This document shows positions 1 through 8,559 of a stretch of DNA of 64,000 nucleotides, piece after piece. Origin of the DNA: Trebonia sp963785645. Its GTDB lineage: Bacteria; Actinomycetota; Actinomycetes; Streptosporangiales; Streptosporangiaceae. Numbering within the stretch: the stretch's first letter is position 1; the number at the start of each line of letters is the position of its first letter. The stretch is from assembly GCA_963785645.1 (NCBI GenBank), contig CAWAWG010000012.1, positions 1-64,000 of the forward strand, given 5' to 3'. A program made the position numbers and the translations under genes. The notes below the pieces were generated by a model that was not told the DNA's origin, searched no databases, and was given only the letters and a program-made list of their open reading frames with translations.

Positions 1-248
1 AACACCAGGGGCTGCAGGTGGCGGGCGAAGATCCGCACGATGTCGAGCCGGCGGGCCTGGTATGCCTCGTGGTCGCTGGGGGTCGAGGTCGCCCATTCCA
101 CTGCCAGGTCCGTGGTCACCGTCGTGGCGCCGCGGTCCTCGCAGAACCCGACGAAGCTCATCAGCCGTGACCCGTGGCTGGTCAGCTTGAATCCCAGGGC
201 CCTGCGCATCGCCAGGTACTCCTCGGCCCTGGCCCTCAGCCCGCTCAT
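1..248 (-). CDS. Tyrosine recombinase, second of a tandem set (partial, runs off the left edge)
   Basis: The first 82 or so codons of a tyrosine recombinase are present; only the N-terminal core-binding (SAM-like) domain is seen, with the phrase EEYLAMRRALGFKL near its start, typical of this class. The ATG at 248 overlaps the TGA of the preceding recombinase gene (ATGA), so the two are translationally coupled. Overlapping recombinase genes in one direction are typical of three-recombinase (RIT) and Tn554-like elements, which use them together for strand exchange; a third gene would lie outside the window. The catalytic domain cannot be checked. Confidence 0.8.
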   Translation of the reverse strand, partial: MSGLRARAEEYLAMRRALGFKLTSHGSRLMSFVGFCEDRGATTVTTDLAVEWATSTPSDHEAYQARRLDIVRIFARHLQPLV

Positions 249-1168
249 GCCGCGCTTCCCGGCCAGCGCCGCGCCAGCGGGCGCAGGGCGTTCTGGTCGA
301 CCTTGGCATAAATCGAGGTGGACAGCATGCTGCGGTGGCGGAGCACCTGGCCGACTTCGGGCAGGGAGGCCCCGGCCCGCAGCATCTCGGTCGCCAGGGA
401 GTGCCGCAGGCGGTGCGCTCCCGTCCGCTCCAGCCCGGCCTGCTCGCAGGCCCTGGCCATGATGACCCGGACCAGGTGCGGCGTCACGGGCCGGTGGGGC
501 CGCCGGATCGTCACGAACACCGCCCGTGACTCGCAGGACGGCCGGCCGCCGGTCAGCCAGGCGGCCAGGGCCTCCCCGGCCGGGGCCGGGAGCGGGAGCC
601 GCTCGGTCTTGCTGCCCTTGCCGGTGACCGTGACCTCGCCGGCCCGCCAGTCGATGTCGCCGAGCTGGAGCCCGGCGGCCTCGGCTCCTCGCAGGCCCAG
701 CCGGGCCAGCAGCGACAAGATCGCGCGGTCCCGCAGGCCCATCGCCGTGTCCTGGTCGCAGCCGGCCAGCAGCCGCCCGATCTCCGCGGCCTTCATGCCG
801 CGGGGCAGCGAGGACATCCGCCACGACGCGACCGCGGGAACCGCTCCCGCCAGCGGGACGGCCGTCCGGCCGGTGGCGTGGGCGAACCGCAGGAACGCCC
901 GCATCGACGTCACCATTGCCTTCGCCGTCCACGTGTTCCGGCCCGCCGTCCAGTCCACCATGAACGCGGTCACCTTGCCCGCGTCCAGGCCGCTGACCGC
1001 CCCGGCCCCGCCGATCCAGGCCAGGAACGCCTTCGACTGCTTGGAATAGCACTGCACGGACACCGGCGACAGGCCCCGCTCCCGGCCGAGCCACCTGCCG
1101 AACTCCGCCAGCAGCGCCGTGCTGTCCCCGGCCGGCTGAGCGCCGCCGGAAGCTGTGTTCGTCTCCAT
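245..1168 (-). CDS. Tyrosine recombinase / integrase
   Basis: A full-length recombinase of about 307 residues. The catalytic set is visible in order: Arg in LARLGLRGAEAAGL, Lys in GKGSKTERL, the HRLRHS box (His and second Arg), His in GQVLRHRS, and the tyrosine nucleophile in STSIYAKVD near the C-terminus. I choose ATG 1168 because AGGAAG lies six bases upstream; an open start at 1201 is possible. Its stop overlaps the next recombinase gene. It sits just inside an array of TTATGCCGA repeats that marks the junction with an interrupted reverse transcriptase gene, so it is the likely mobilising enzyme of the inserted element. Confidence 0.88.
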   Translation of the reverse strand: METNTASGGAQPAGDSTALLAEFGRWLGRERGLSPVSVQCYSKQSKAFLAWIGGAGAVSGLDAGKVTAFMVDWTAGRNTWTAKAMVTSMRAFLRFAHATGRTAVPLAGAVPAVASWRMSSLPRGMKAAEIGRLLAGCDQDTAMGLRDRAILSLLARLGLRGAEAAGLQLGDIDWRAGEVTVTGKGSKTERLPLPAPAGEALAAWLTGGRPSCESRAVFVTIRRPHRPVTPHLVRVIMARACEQAGLERTGAHRLRHSLATEMLRAGASLPEVGQVLRHRSMLSTSIYAKVDQNALRPLARRWPGSAA

Positions 1169-1237
1169 GATCATCTTCCTGTCCGGAGGAATCACTGACA
1201 CGAACCAGGAAGCCAGGCCGCTGGCGGACCCGCAGGA

Positions 1238-1346
1238 TTATGCCGACCCCGTAAGACGAGCGAACGCTTTTGACCAGGAGATACTCACCCGACGCCGGCA
1301 TAACCCGGATGTCGGCATAAGCCGACTTATGCCGAGGTCGGCATAA
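1238..1346. repeat. TTATGCCGA / TCGGCATAA repeat cluster at the recombinase element end
   Basis: Copies of the 9-mer TTATGCCGA or its complement lie at 1238-1246, 1295-1303 (one mismatch), 1312-1320, 1327-1335 and 1338-1346. The pair 1312-1320/1327-1335 forms a perfect inverted repeat with a 6-bp spacer, the geometry of a tyrosine-recombinase core site. The last copy abuts the point where the reverse transcriptase reading frame loses homology. I read this as the terminal recombination and binding region of the element (inference). Confidence 0.65.
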
Positions 1347-2243
1347 ATCGGCGTAGCGGGTGTATTTCAGGCGCCTGTACCCGGGGTCCTCCGGGTCCTT
1401 GCTGGGGATTCCGCGCCGGTAGAGTTCCAGGTCCCGGGCTTCCGCCCGGTTCCCGTTCCGGCGTGCACTGCGCAGGCGGGTGGTGGCCTTGATGTAGTCA
1501 GGGCTGTCTTTCCGCCTGGCCCCCCGTGTATACTGCGGGATCAGTTCCTGCTCAACGAATTCGTCGAGCCTGTTCAGGTAAATGTTGCTGAGGATTGGTG
1601 ACACCACACCGCCCTGCGGGCAGCCGCTGAGCGATTCATGGTATTGCCAGTCTTCGAGGTACCCGGCTTTGAGCATGTTACGGATAAGCCGGAGGAAGCG
1701 GCCGTCCTGGATTTTCTCCGCTAGTATCCCGAGAAGTACCTCATGGTCGAGGCTCCCGAAGCAGTCGGATACGTCACCCTCGATAAACCAGATGGTCCCG
1801 GTCCAGGTGATGTCAATGTCCCGCAATGCGGTATGACATCCCCGGCCTCTCCGGAAACCGTGGGAATTATCCGAGAACTGCGGGTCGTAGTATGCTTCCA
1901 GCAGTATCCGGACGACTTCTCCGACTAGTTTATCTGACCAGGACGGCATGCCGAGAGGGCGGAGCTTCCCGTTCTTCTTGGGAATGTAGGTGCGGCGGGC
2001 CGGCGCGAACCGGTACCGTTCCTGCCGCATCTGCCCTATGATCTGTTCGATCTTTTCCTCGGACATCCCGTCCGCCGTCTCCTCGCCGATTCCGGGTGTC
2101 ATCGCTCCCTGGTTGGAGTAGATGTTCCCGTATGCGGTCAGGTACAGGTCCCTGTTGAACATCTGCCTGTACAGCTGCGTGCACGGCAGTTTCCTCTCGC
2201 CGCGCTCGCGGAGAACGCCAAGCACCACTGCGGCTTCCTGCAT
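1347..2243 (-). pseudogene. ltrA: Group II intron reverse transcriptase/maturase, truncated at YADD by an insertion
   Basis: Reading from ATG 2243, the frame gives a classic group II intron RT: the NQGAMTPG region, KKNGKLRPLGMPSW, the HGFRRGRGCHTAL block, FIEGDVSDCFGSLDHE, GCPQGGVVSPILSNIY, then KYTRYAD. At this point the catalytic YADD motif is cut: the final Asp and everything after it are replaced by the TTATGCCGA repeats of the recombinase element. About 299 codons remain out of a usual 400-plus; the thumb, maturase and any endonuclease domains are missing from the window. The protein cannot be active as it stands, because the YADD aspartates bind the catalytic metals. Confidence 0.85.
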
Positions 2244-2779
2244 TGCGCATACCTCATGGCTTCTTCTCGTTCATCGCCTGTGCCCCTTCACCCTGTGGTC
2301 CGCTGTTAGCGGTCTCCAGATTGGGCGGACGTTACCCCGCCGATTACTACGGGCACTCCGTCGCCGTAGGACTCGCGTCCCTTAGGCGATCCCATGTTCA
2401 CATTGCCGTACGTTCTAGAGTGACTTAGGCGTCCCTTCCGTCTCCTTTAATGCCCTAACTGGGCATCGCTCTTGAGCCCCGGAGGATTGCGGCGCGCGCT
2501 TGGGAATCGCGCCGCAGGGGCCAGCGCCGGTTACAGGTGCCTTTCCGGCGGGTGCAGGATTTCACCTTCTGGAGACTGGGATTCAGGCAGTCGGGCTTTC
2601 GCCATATCACGCGGATCCCCCGGCACGAAACCCCATGCACCTGGGCACTCCTGCCGGTTTACTGGCATGCTGTTTTCCCTTTCACCCTTTCAGGTTCCGG
2701 TAAGCCATCAGATCCAGGAATATCTCCTCTCATTCCTGCCCGCTTTGCGGGCTATATAGCAATGCGCCTCATGGCGCAC
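1347..2779 (-). mobile_element. Group II intron, 5' portion (domains I-IV), inserted in a transposase gene
   Basis: On the minus strand the intron starts at 2779 with GTGCG, the conserved group II 5' boundary. About 535 nt of structured non-coding sequence follow before the reverse transcriptase ATG at 2243, as expected for domains I-III plus an ORF in domain IV. Upstream of 2780 the sequence is a transposase reading frame that ends abruptly. The 3' part (RT C-terminus, domains V and VI) is outside the window or lost, because a recombinase element interrupts the RT at 1346. The start boundary comes from the GTGCG motif and the end of transposase homology; secondary structure was not computed. 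Confidence 0.75.
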
Positions 2780-4132
2780 CCAGGCTTCCTGGATGACGAG
2801 CCGGGGACTGCCGGAACGCAGGACCGGGCCGGAGGTCCTGTCTCCCGCGCCGGCGATCGTGGCCTTGTCCTCGCCGAAGGTGGTTTCCGCTGCGCTCCAC
2901 CTGGTGAGGTATGCCTCCCGTACCTGGCCAGCGGGCGCTTCCTCGTGGTTCAGGAGGGTGGTGATGATCGTGCAGGTCTCCGAGACCTCCTCTTGCCCGT
3001 CGCCGGCGGGGAAGACCGCGTTGTGCTCGGAGGCACGGACAGGGAGCCGCTCGGCTTTCCGCCCGGAGGGGGCGTTCAGCCAGGTCATCCGGGATCCGCC
3101 GGGCAGCCATCCGGAGCCGGGACCGTCGGTGAAGGGCAGGGCGATGCCGGCCTTCACCCGCGCGACGACGTGCCCGCCCGCGTCCAGGATCGCGGTGATC
3201 AGCTCATGGCCGGGGAAGTTGCGGTCGAAGCAGGTCACGAGGCCGTCGAACAGTTCCGGCCGGCGTCTCACCAGCCGCGCCAGCAGGGTCTGCTCCCCGG
3301 TCCCGGCCTGGCCGAGGATCGCGGCGAGCATCGCGCGCCCGGCCCGGGCGATCAGCGCGACGATCCGCAGCTGCGAGAACGGGGAGGACCCGTCCGCGGT
3401 GCCGGTCGTGCCGAAGAACGCCCGGTTCGCCGGCGTGTCCGCGAGGTTCACCAGCATCCCGTCGGCCCCGGCGACCGGCATCCCGGCCAGCATGACCGCC
3501 GATGCCGCGCCGTCATCGATGAGCGGCCCGGCGGCCTGCCAGAACAGGGCTTCCATCAGGGCCGGCGGGACCGGCAGCCGCCAGCCCGTGAAGACCTTCT
3601 CCGTCGGGACGTGCCAGTCCCGGGTGAACGGGATGCCCGCGAGCAGCCCCGCCAGCCGGGACAGCGCCTCGCAGTACGACGCGTCGCCCATCAGTCCCAT
3701 CGCGATCATCAGCCGGATGACCAGCGGATACGACATGATCCGGCGCCGGAAGCGGCGCGGCAGCCGGCCTGCGGCCAGCGCGGCGGCCGTCATCTCCTCG
3801 ATCACGCCGTCGCCGAGGTGCGCTTCCAGTTCCCCGAGCCGGACCAGGTCCGGGAGCCACGCGTCGGCCAGCACCGTCCCGTCCCGCCGCACGAACGCCG
3901 GCGCGGTCACCACCGGCCGGCAGAACACCGCCGGCTCTCCCGAAGACGGCGCTCTCCCGGCCACGGTGACCGTCTCCCCGTGAATCAGCAGGTCAGCGGA
4001 ACGGGCTACCAGCGTTCCCGCCGGAGTCCCGAGCACGCGGGATTCATCAGACCAGATTGCGGTACCGGCGGAAGACAGGCAGGATTGCACAGGGACTCCT
4101 GTTGGCGGGCTATGGACTCGACACCCAAGCAC
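2780..4132 (-). pseudogene. IS4-type DDE transposase, interrupted by a group II intron
   Basis: About 450 codons of an IS4-family transposase. An N-terminal helical region (RRFRRRIMSYPLVIRLMIAMGL) precedes the DDE catalytic domain: first Asp in AGADGMLVNL, second in CFDRNFPGHELI, Glu in the YLTRWSAAETTFGED region (the YREK-like block). The frame continues past 2780 into 24 unrelated codons and a stop, because the group II intron begins there; in relatives the gene continues after the QEAW motif. The 3' exon and left terminal repeat are not in the window. The start is uncertain between ATG 4132 and internal GTG/ATG codons. Function is lost unless the intron splices. Confidence 0.82.
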
Positions 4133-5399
4133 CTACCACGCAGGAGTCCTTCTTTGTCTTCAAAACCTCAAAATCCCAGGCCACAGCACCACCAGCGCTG
4201 CCCCAACCCTTAAGTACGTGGTGTTGCACCGTACCGCGAGCGCAGTGGCGAAGGAACGGGCGATTTGATATCGCAAATTGCGTTGCACTGAGAGCCAAGG
4301 CAACAGTCATTTCGTGCGCTCATAAGCGTCGCGGGCCTGCGCTGGCTAACCCATCCCAGCATCGCCCACGCCAGCCGGGTCCGGATCCCTTCGCTGGAAC
4401 CAGCCGACGACCACCGGACAGCAGCAGAACCGTGACCCCGGGGCAATGATGGAGGGAGTCCGGGGCGAGCGCTGAGGGAAGAGGCCTGGTGCGGTGCCTT
4501 GTCCGCGCTTCCGGAGAGCATCTGACCGAGCGGTTCGAGGTCCAGCGCAGTCAGGAAGGCTTCGCGCTGGTCGAGGCCCGCGACGGTCCCGCCGGGGCAA
4601 CGGGCGCGGGGCCGGGGCCTGTCGCGGTGTCGGCGGCGCTGTAGGGCGCGCTGGGGGGCGGGGTTCTTGGTGCGTGCCATGGTCGTGACTCCGTTTCCTA
4701 TTCTTCGGAACGATCCCGGAATTTGCCCGGAATTTGCCCGGAATTTCCGGGTGCGCGACGAAGCTATCTCCACTTTTCCGAGGCAGTCAACGCCTTTCCG
4801 CCCCGGATTAGCCAATCACCGCGCCAATTTCTGCGCGATCCGCCACTCACCGCCGCCGACTTAATTACTGTCCGCCCTCTCGCCTCTTCCCGCCGCCACG
4901 CTCGCCTTTCCCGCGCCTTCCCTCGCCGCTCTCCTGCCGCCTCGCGCGCCTGTCCTCACCTGGCCGAATGCCTCGCTGGCACCGGGCGAGGACGGGCCTG
5001 AGGGCACGGGGCGAGGTGAGTAGCTGTCACTGTACGGATACCGGGCCACGGACAGGAGGCCTGGAATTAACATACGTCACGCATCTGCGGCGCGCCACGG
5101 ATGATTGTTTTAAGAGATTTTCGCTTATATCAGTCTGGGAGTCCACCGGAAGGTTTATTCTCGCCGTGTCCAGCGCGTCCGCCACTGAAAGGGGGCTCCG
5201 CTGTCGACAGGTAAACGTATTAGCAAGCAGATTAGTGGCGACGTAGAATGGCCGCAGGCTTGTAGGGAACCGATATACCTGAGCATTCGGTGCCGTAGTT
5301 GAGCACTACGTGAGCAGCGCGCGGGATAGCTGAGCACTGGCTGCTTCACGGTTACAGGTTGTCACGACGTCGTCGGCCGACCGCGACCGTTTCGAGTTG
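4133..5399. other. Gene-poor accessory stretch (about 1.27 kb)
   Basis: No convincing gene here. Open frames on both strands (for example minus 4815-4210, containing a short basic stretch after a possible Met at 4680) lack a good ribosome site, recognisable domains and stable codon bias. It includes the unseen right end of the IS4 element, a triple 11-bp direct repeat at 4715-4747, and an AT-richer patch around 5090-5350. It most likely represents decayed mobile DNA. Confidence 0.5.
4715..4747. repeat. Three tandem 11-bp repeats (CCCGGAATTTG)
   Basis: Units at 4715-4725, 4726-4736 and 4737-4747; the first two are identical and the third differs at its last base. The 11-bp spacing places each copy on the same DNA face, as in iterons or a cooperative binding site. 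No replication gene is adjacent, so a role is not assigned. Confidence 0.6.
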
Positions 5400-6029
5400 T
5401 CAGGTCCCGGTCGGTGGCGCGCTCATCGCTGCCGCCAGGAACGTGATCGCCCAGCGCCGGGCTGCCTCGCCCGCTACCGGGGTCACGCAGCCCGGGGCGG
5501 GCTGGTTGTAGGCCTCGACGCGGTCCACGGCCACCACGGCGAGGATCCCCCGCATCCGGAACCACAGCTCCTGCGGGGAAAGGCCGGGCAGTGCGCGCCC
5601 GAAGGCCGCCAGGTAGCGGTCGCGGACCGTGGCCTCGGCCGGGCCGGTCCAGCTGCGCGCTTCCTCGGCCGGGTCGGCGATGATCGTCACGATCAGCCGG
5701 GACGTCCGGGCGCCGCCCTCGTCACCGGCCGGCATCTCGTCGAACAGCGGCCCCGCGAATGCCGCCACCAGTTCGGCGGCCGACGGGTCCGGGGTCCGGG
5801 CCAGCAGCCGGTCGAGCCCGGCGCACTGCGCGGCGTTGACAGGCCCGATCACGCGGCGGGCGACCGCGGCCAGGAGCTCCGCCTTGGAGCCGAAGTGGTA
5901 CCCGACGGCGGCCAGGTTCGCCCCGGCGAGGTCGGTGATCGTGCGGACCGAGGTGCCGCGGTAACCGTGCTCGGCGAAGAGGCGCTCGGCCGCGTCGAGG
6001 AGCTGGGTGCGGGTGTCGGGGGGCGTCAT
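5400..6029 (-). CDS. TetR/AcrR-family transcriptional regulator
   Basis: A 209-residue TetR regulator. The N-terminal helix-turn-helix is clear: TRTQLLDAAERLFAEHGYRGTS, then ITDLAGANLAAVGYHFGSKAELL; the C-terminal ligand domain is variable. I choose ATG 6029 (MTPPDT) because longer frames run through the divergent promoter and would place coding sequence over a palindromic operator. It faces a ketopantoate-reductase-like gene across a 70-bp gap that holds that operator, so it likely represses both itself and the divergent enzyme. The ligand is unknown. Confidence 0.9.
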   Translation of the reverse strand: MTPPDTRTQLLDAAERLFAEHGYRGTSVRTITDLAGANLAAVGYHFGSKAELLAAVARRVIGPVNAAQCAGLDRLLARTPDPSAAELVAAFAGPLFDEMPAGDEGGARTSRLIVTIIADPAEEARSWTGPAEATVRDRYLAAFGRALPGLSPQELWFRMRGILAVVAVDRVEAYNQPAPGCVTPVAGEAARRWAITFLAAAMSAPPTGT

Positions 6030-6041
6030 GAATGTAGTATA

Positions 6042-6068
6042 CATACGTTTGACTAAAACGAACGTATG
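6042..6068. promoter_or_regulatory. Palindromic operator between divergent tetR and panE-like genes
   Basis: Perfect inverted repeat CATACGTT (6042-6049) / AACGTATG (6061-6068), with an inner CGTTT/AAACG pair (6046-6050/6056-6060). It lies about 13 bp upstream of the regulator ATG and overlaps an upstream candidate start of the enzyme gene. Size, symmetry and position are those of a TetR operator (inference). Confidence 0.65.
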
Positions 6069-6098
6069 ACTGAAGCGAACGCGCGGAAGAAGATGGTC

Positions 6099-6974
6099 AT
6101 GAAACTGCTCGTGTACGGCGCCGGGGTTACCGGCAGCCTGTTCTCCGCCCGCCTGCATGAGGCCGGGCACGACGTCTCGCTCCTCGCCCGGGGCGAGCGC
6201 CTGGCCGCCCTGCGCCGGCACGGCGTGCAACTCGCCGAGGCAGGCAGCCCGGCCGTCAGGCGGGTACCGGTGCCGGTGGTCGAGCACCCGGCCGGCGGGT
6301 ACGACCTGATCGCCGTCTTCGTCCGCGCCCATCAGGCGGACGCGGTGCTTGAGTCACTCGCCGGCCTCGAAGCCGACGTGCTGTTCGCACTCAGCTGGGC
6401 GGCCGGCCCGGGGCCGCTGGGCGCGGTGATCGGCCCCGAGCGGGTGCTGCTCAGCTTCCCCACGGACGCCGGCACGATGGACGGCGACGTGGTCCGCTAC
6501 CGCCGGGCCAGCTTCATGACCCGCCGGGTCCCGATGCCGGTCGGCGAACCCGACGGCCGTGCCACCCCGCGACTGGAACGCATCGTCCGGGCGTTCCGCA
6601 CCGCCGGGATCAACGCCAAGGCCGAGCCGCAGATGGATGCCTGGCTCAAGACGCACGCCGCGTTCGCGGTGCCGCTCGGCCAGGCGGTGCTCGCGGCGGG
6701 CGGCCCGGTAGCGCTGGCCGCCGATCCGGACGCGGTCCGCGCCATGATCCGCCTCATCCGGCAGAACCTGGCCGCCATGCCGACGCCGCCGGTCCCCCGC
6801 GGGTTCGCCGCGTTGCAGACTCTGCCGGAAGGGCTGCTCACGGCCATGCTGCGGCGCTTCCTGCGCAGCCCGACAGCCGCACACAGCGGACTCAACAACG
6901 CCACGCCTGCCGCAGAGGCGGCCGAACTCGAGCAGGCGGCCGAACAGATGCGCGCCTATGCGAGGGCCCGGTAG
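6099..6974 (+). CDS. Ketopantoate reductase-family (PanE/ApbA-like) oxidoreductase
   Basis: About 291 residues. The N-terminal Rossmann fold is clear: KLLVYGAGVTGSLFSARLHEAGHDVSLLARG, the NADPH-binding signature of the 2-dehydropantoate 2-reductase family. The C-terminal helical domain is present but divergent, so the substrate may not be ketopantoate. ATG 6099 is preferred because GGAAGAAG sits six bases upstream and the protein then starts MKLLVYGAG, as relatives do; an in-frame ATG at 6066 lies inside the operator. Likely controlled by the divergent TetR regulator. Confidence 0.85.
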   Translation: MKLLVYGAGVTGSLFSARLHEAGHDVSLLARGERLAALRRHGVQLAEAGSPAVRRVPVPVVEHPAGGYDLIAVFVRAHQADAVLESLAGLEADVLFALSWAAGPGPLGAVIGPERVLLSFPTDAGTMDGDVVRYRRASFMTRRVPMPVGEPDGRATPRLERIVRAFRTAGINAKAEPQMDAWLKTHAAFAVPLGQAVLAAGGPVALAADPDAVRAMIRLIRQNLAAMPTPPVPRGFAALQTLPEGLLTAMLRRFLRSPTAAHSGLNNATPAAEAAELEQAAEQMRAYARAR

Positions 6975-6984
6975 CCGACAGGCG

Positions 6985-7368
6985 GGCCGCCCCCTCGTAC
7001 TCGCTGACGTGCGCCACGCTGTTCCACTCGTGGAACACCTGCACCGGGCGCCGGCCAAACCTTTCGTCGCATTCTTCTGCCCACTCATACCTCGGATCGG
7101 TGACGTACTCGCAGAACAACCGCACCGCTCCGTCGTACCAGCGCGCCGTCGAGACCGCGACCGGCCGCGCCCCGGACCGCAGGTGACTGATGAACGGCTC
7201 TGCCTCGGCCGGGCTCCCACTCCCACGGGTACTGCCCCGCGAACCCGGCCAGCCGCCGCACCACCGCCGCCCGCGGCCCGATCGTCGCCTCCTCCCGCAG
7301 GAACCGGCTCCGCTGCTGCCGCGCCCACCCCCGCCAGCATCGCCTCCTGCGGGTTCAGCGGCACGACC
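6985..7368 (-). pseudogene. Remnant of a tyrosine recombinase N-terminal region
   Basis: Pieces of one protein lie in successive frames on the minus strand: NPQEAMLAG near 7355-7330, then WARQQRSRFLREEATIGPRA to GQYPWEWEP, then AEPFISHLRSG through HEWNSVAHVSEYEG ending near 6991. Together they form the core-binding half of an actinobacterial tyrosine recombinase. At least two frameshifts separate the parts and the catalytic half is absent, so this is a decayed integrase. It lies about 1 kb from the 3' end of tRNA-Tyr and supports an integrated-island origin for this region. Confidence 0.7.
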
Positions 7369-7508
7369 CCCCTGCGCCAGCTCCAGCCGCGCGCAGCCCG
7401 GCAATCCCGCAGCACCCACCCCAAACCCCCCGTTGCATCCGCCGCAACATTGATGCACGGGAGTAACCGTTATGACACCGCGGCTCAACAACCCGAAATC
7501 ACCGCGTG

Positions 7509-7979
7509 TCACGACCCCGACGCATCCACATCAGGCGAATTCAAACCCTTACCGGACACTGCGGAATGTTGCGTCGGCTGCAATAAAGCCCGTATCTCGA
7601 ACCAGGTCACTAGGCGACCGCCGCGCCGCCGCCGCCAGCCCCACCGGGCCGCGAGGCCCGCAACGAGCTGAAGCCCCCGGCCGCCTTCCGCATCACGGCC
7701 CGCAGGACGAAGCTCCGGCGTCCCCGGCCCGGCGCGGTCGGTGACCTCGACCCGGACGACGCCGTCCCCGGCGATGACCGCGACCGTGACCGTCTCCCCG
7801 GGAGCAGCCGAGCCGCTATGCCGGACACTGTTACTGAAAATCTCGCTCACCAGCAAGATAGCCACGTCTCCGCACGGGTGCCCAGGGCCGAGTACCTCTG
7901 AGACGAACGCGCGGGCGGCCCGCGCCCGCTCCGCCCGCCCGGCAAGCGTCACGCTCTCCCGGACCGCCACCCTGGCCAT
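7509..7979 (-). CDS. ATP-binding protein, RsbW/HATPase_c_2 type (possible anti-sigma or signalling kinase)
   Basis: About 156 residues. The HATPase fold is supported by the N-box region LLVSEIFSNSVRHSG and a later GRGLQLVAGLAARWGW segment (G2-like motif) before the C-terminal strand. Small stand-alone proteins of this type in actinomycetes are commonly annotated as RsbW-like anti-sigma or serine kinases, often without known targets. ATG 7979 (MARVAVRES) fits the domain start; longer upstream frames are compositionally odd. No anti-anti-sigma partner gene is adjacent. Confidence 0.8.
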   Translation of the reverse strand: MARVAVRESVTLAGRAERARAARAFVSEVLGPGHPCGDVAILLVSEIFSNSVRHSGSAAPGETVTVAVIAGDGVVRVEVTDRAGPGTPELRPAGRDAEGGRGLQLVAGLAARWGWRRRRGGRLVTWFEIRALLQPTQHSAVSGKGLNSPDVDASGS

Positions 7980-8271
7980 CACCGCACCCGCCCTTCCCCG
8001 GCCGCCCCGCCCCGGGAAACCAGCCGGGCAGCGGGCGGACGCAGGGACATGCACGCTCAGCTCCGCCCCGAACGTCAAGCCGCACACCGGCCTCCGCGGA
8101 CCCCGTCCGTGGACTCGTCCGTGCCTGCGGCCCCCGTCCGTGGCGGTCCGTGCAAAGCCGACGGTTCCCCGCACCGCTCCCTGGCCCCGATTTTCGTCCG
8201 CTATGCGTCCGTGCACAGCGCAACATGACGGTCTACAGCGCGACAAGGTGACACACGACGGGACAGAGAGG

Positions 8272-8314
8272 AAACGCCCCGCTAGCACGAGAATTCGCAG
8301 CTAGCGGGGCGTTT
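8272..8314 (-). terminator. Strong bidirectional terminator after tRNA-Tyr
   Basis: A 14-bp perfect stem: AAACGCCCCGCTAG at 8272-8285 pairs with CTAGCGGGGCGTTT at 8301-8314, with a 15-nt loop and T-rich ends on both sides. It lies just 3' of the tRNA-Tyr gene on the minus strand. Confidence 0.85.
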
Positions 8315-8321
8315 TCGCAGG

Positions 8322-8406
8322 TGGTGGCAGGTGTTGGGTTCGAACCAACGTAGGCTGAGCCGACGGTTTTACAGACCGCTCCCTTTGGCCACTCGGGCAA
8401 CCTGCC
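8322..8406 (-). tRNA. tRNA-Tyr (anticodon GUA)
   Basis: On the minus strand the 5' acceptor GGCAGGT (from 8406) pairs with ACCTGCC (8332-8326). The anticodon arm reads CTGTAAA, giving GTA for tyrosine; a long variable arm follows, as expected for bacterial tRNA-Tyr, then the T-arm GGTTCGAACCC. The 3' CCA is encoded at 8324-8322. A strong terminator follows. Its 3' end faces the accessory region at 1-8 kb. Confidence 0.95.
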
Positions 8407-8559
8407 GGGCGCCGCCGCAAGAGGCAGCAGAGAGAAATATAGCGGACTACGCGACTGCTTGCGACGTGGAGTTCCCCGGTACCCGCGGAAAAGCACGATC
8501 GGCGCCCACCGCAGCGTCCGATGTGACGTTTGGCAGCCTACCCGTCTAACCTGTGATCC

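Noticed and set aside
4210..4815. Minus-strand hypothetical protein upstream of the IS4 element
   Set aside because: There is no domain, no good ribosome site and the composition is that of GC-rich noise; kept only as unassigned DNA.
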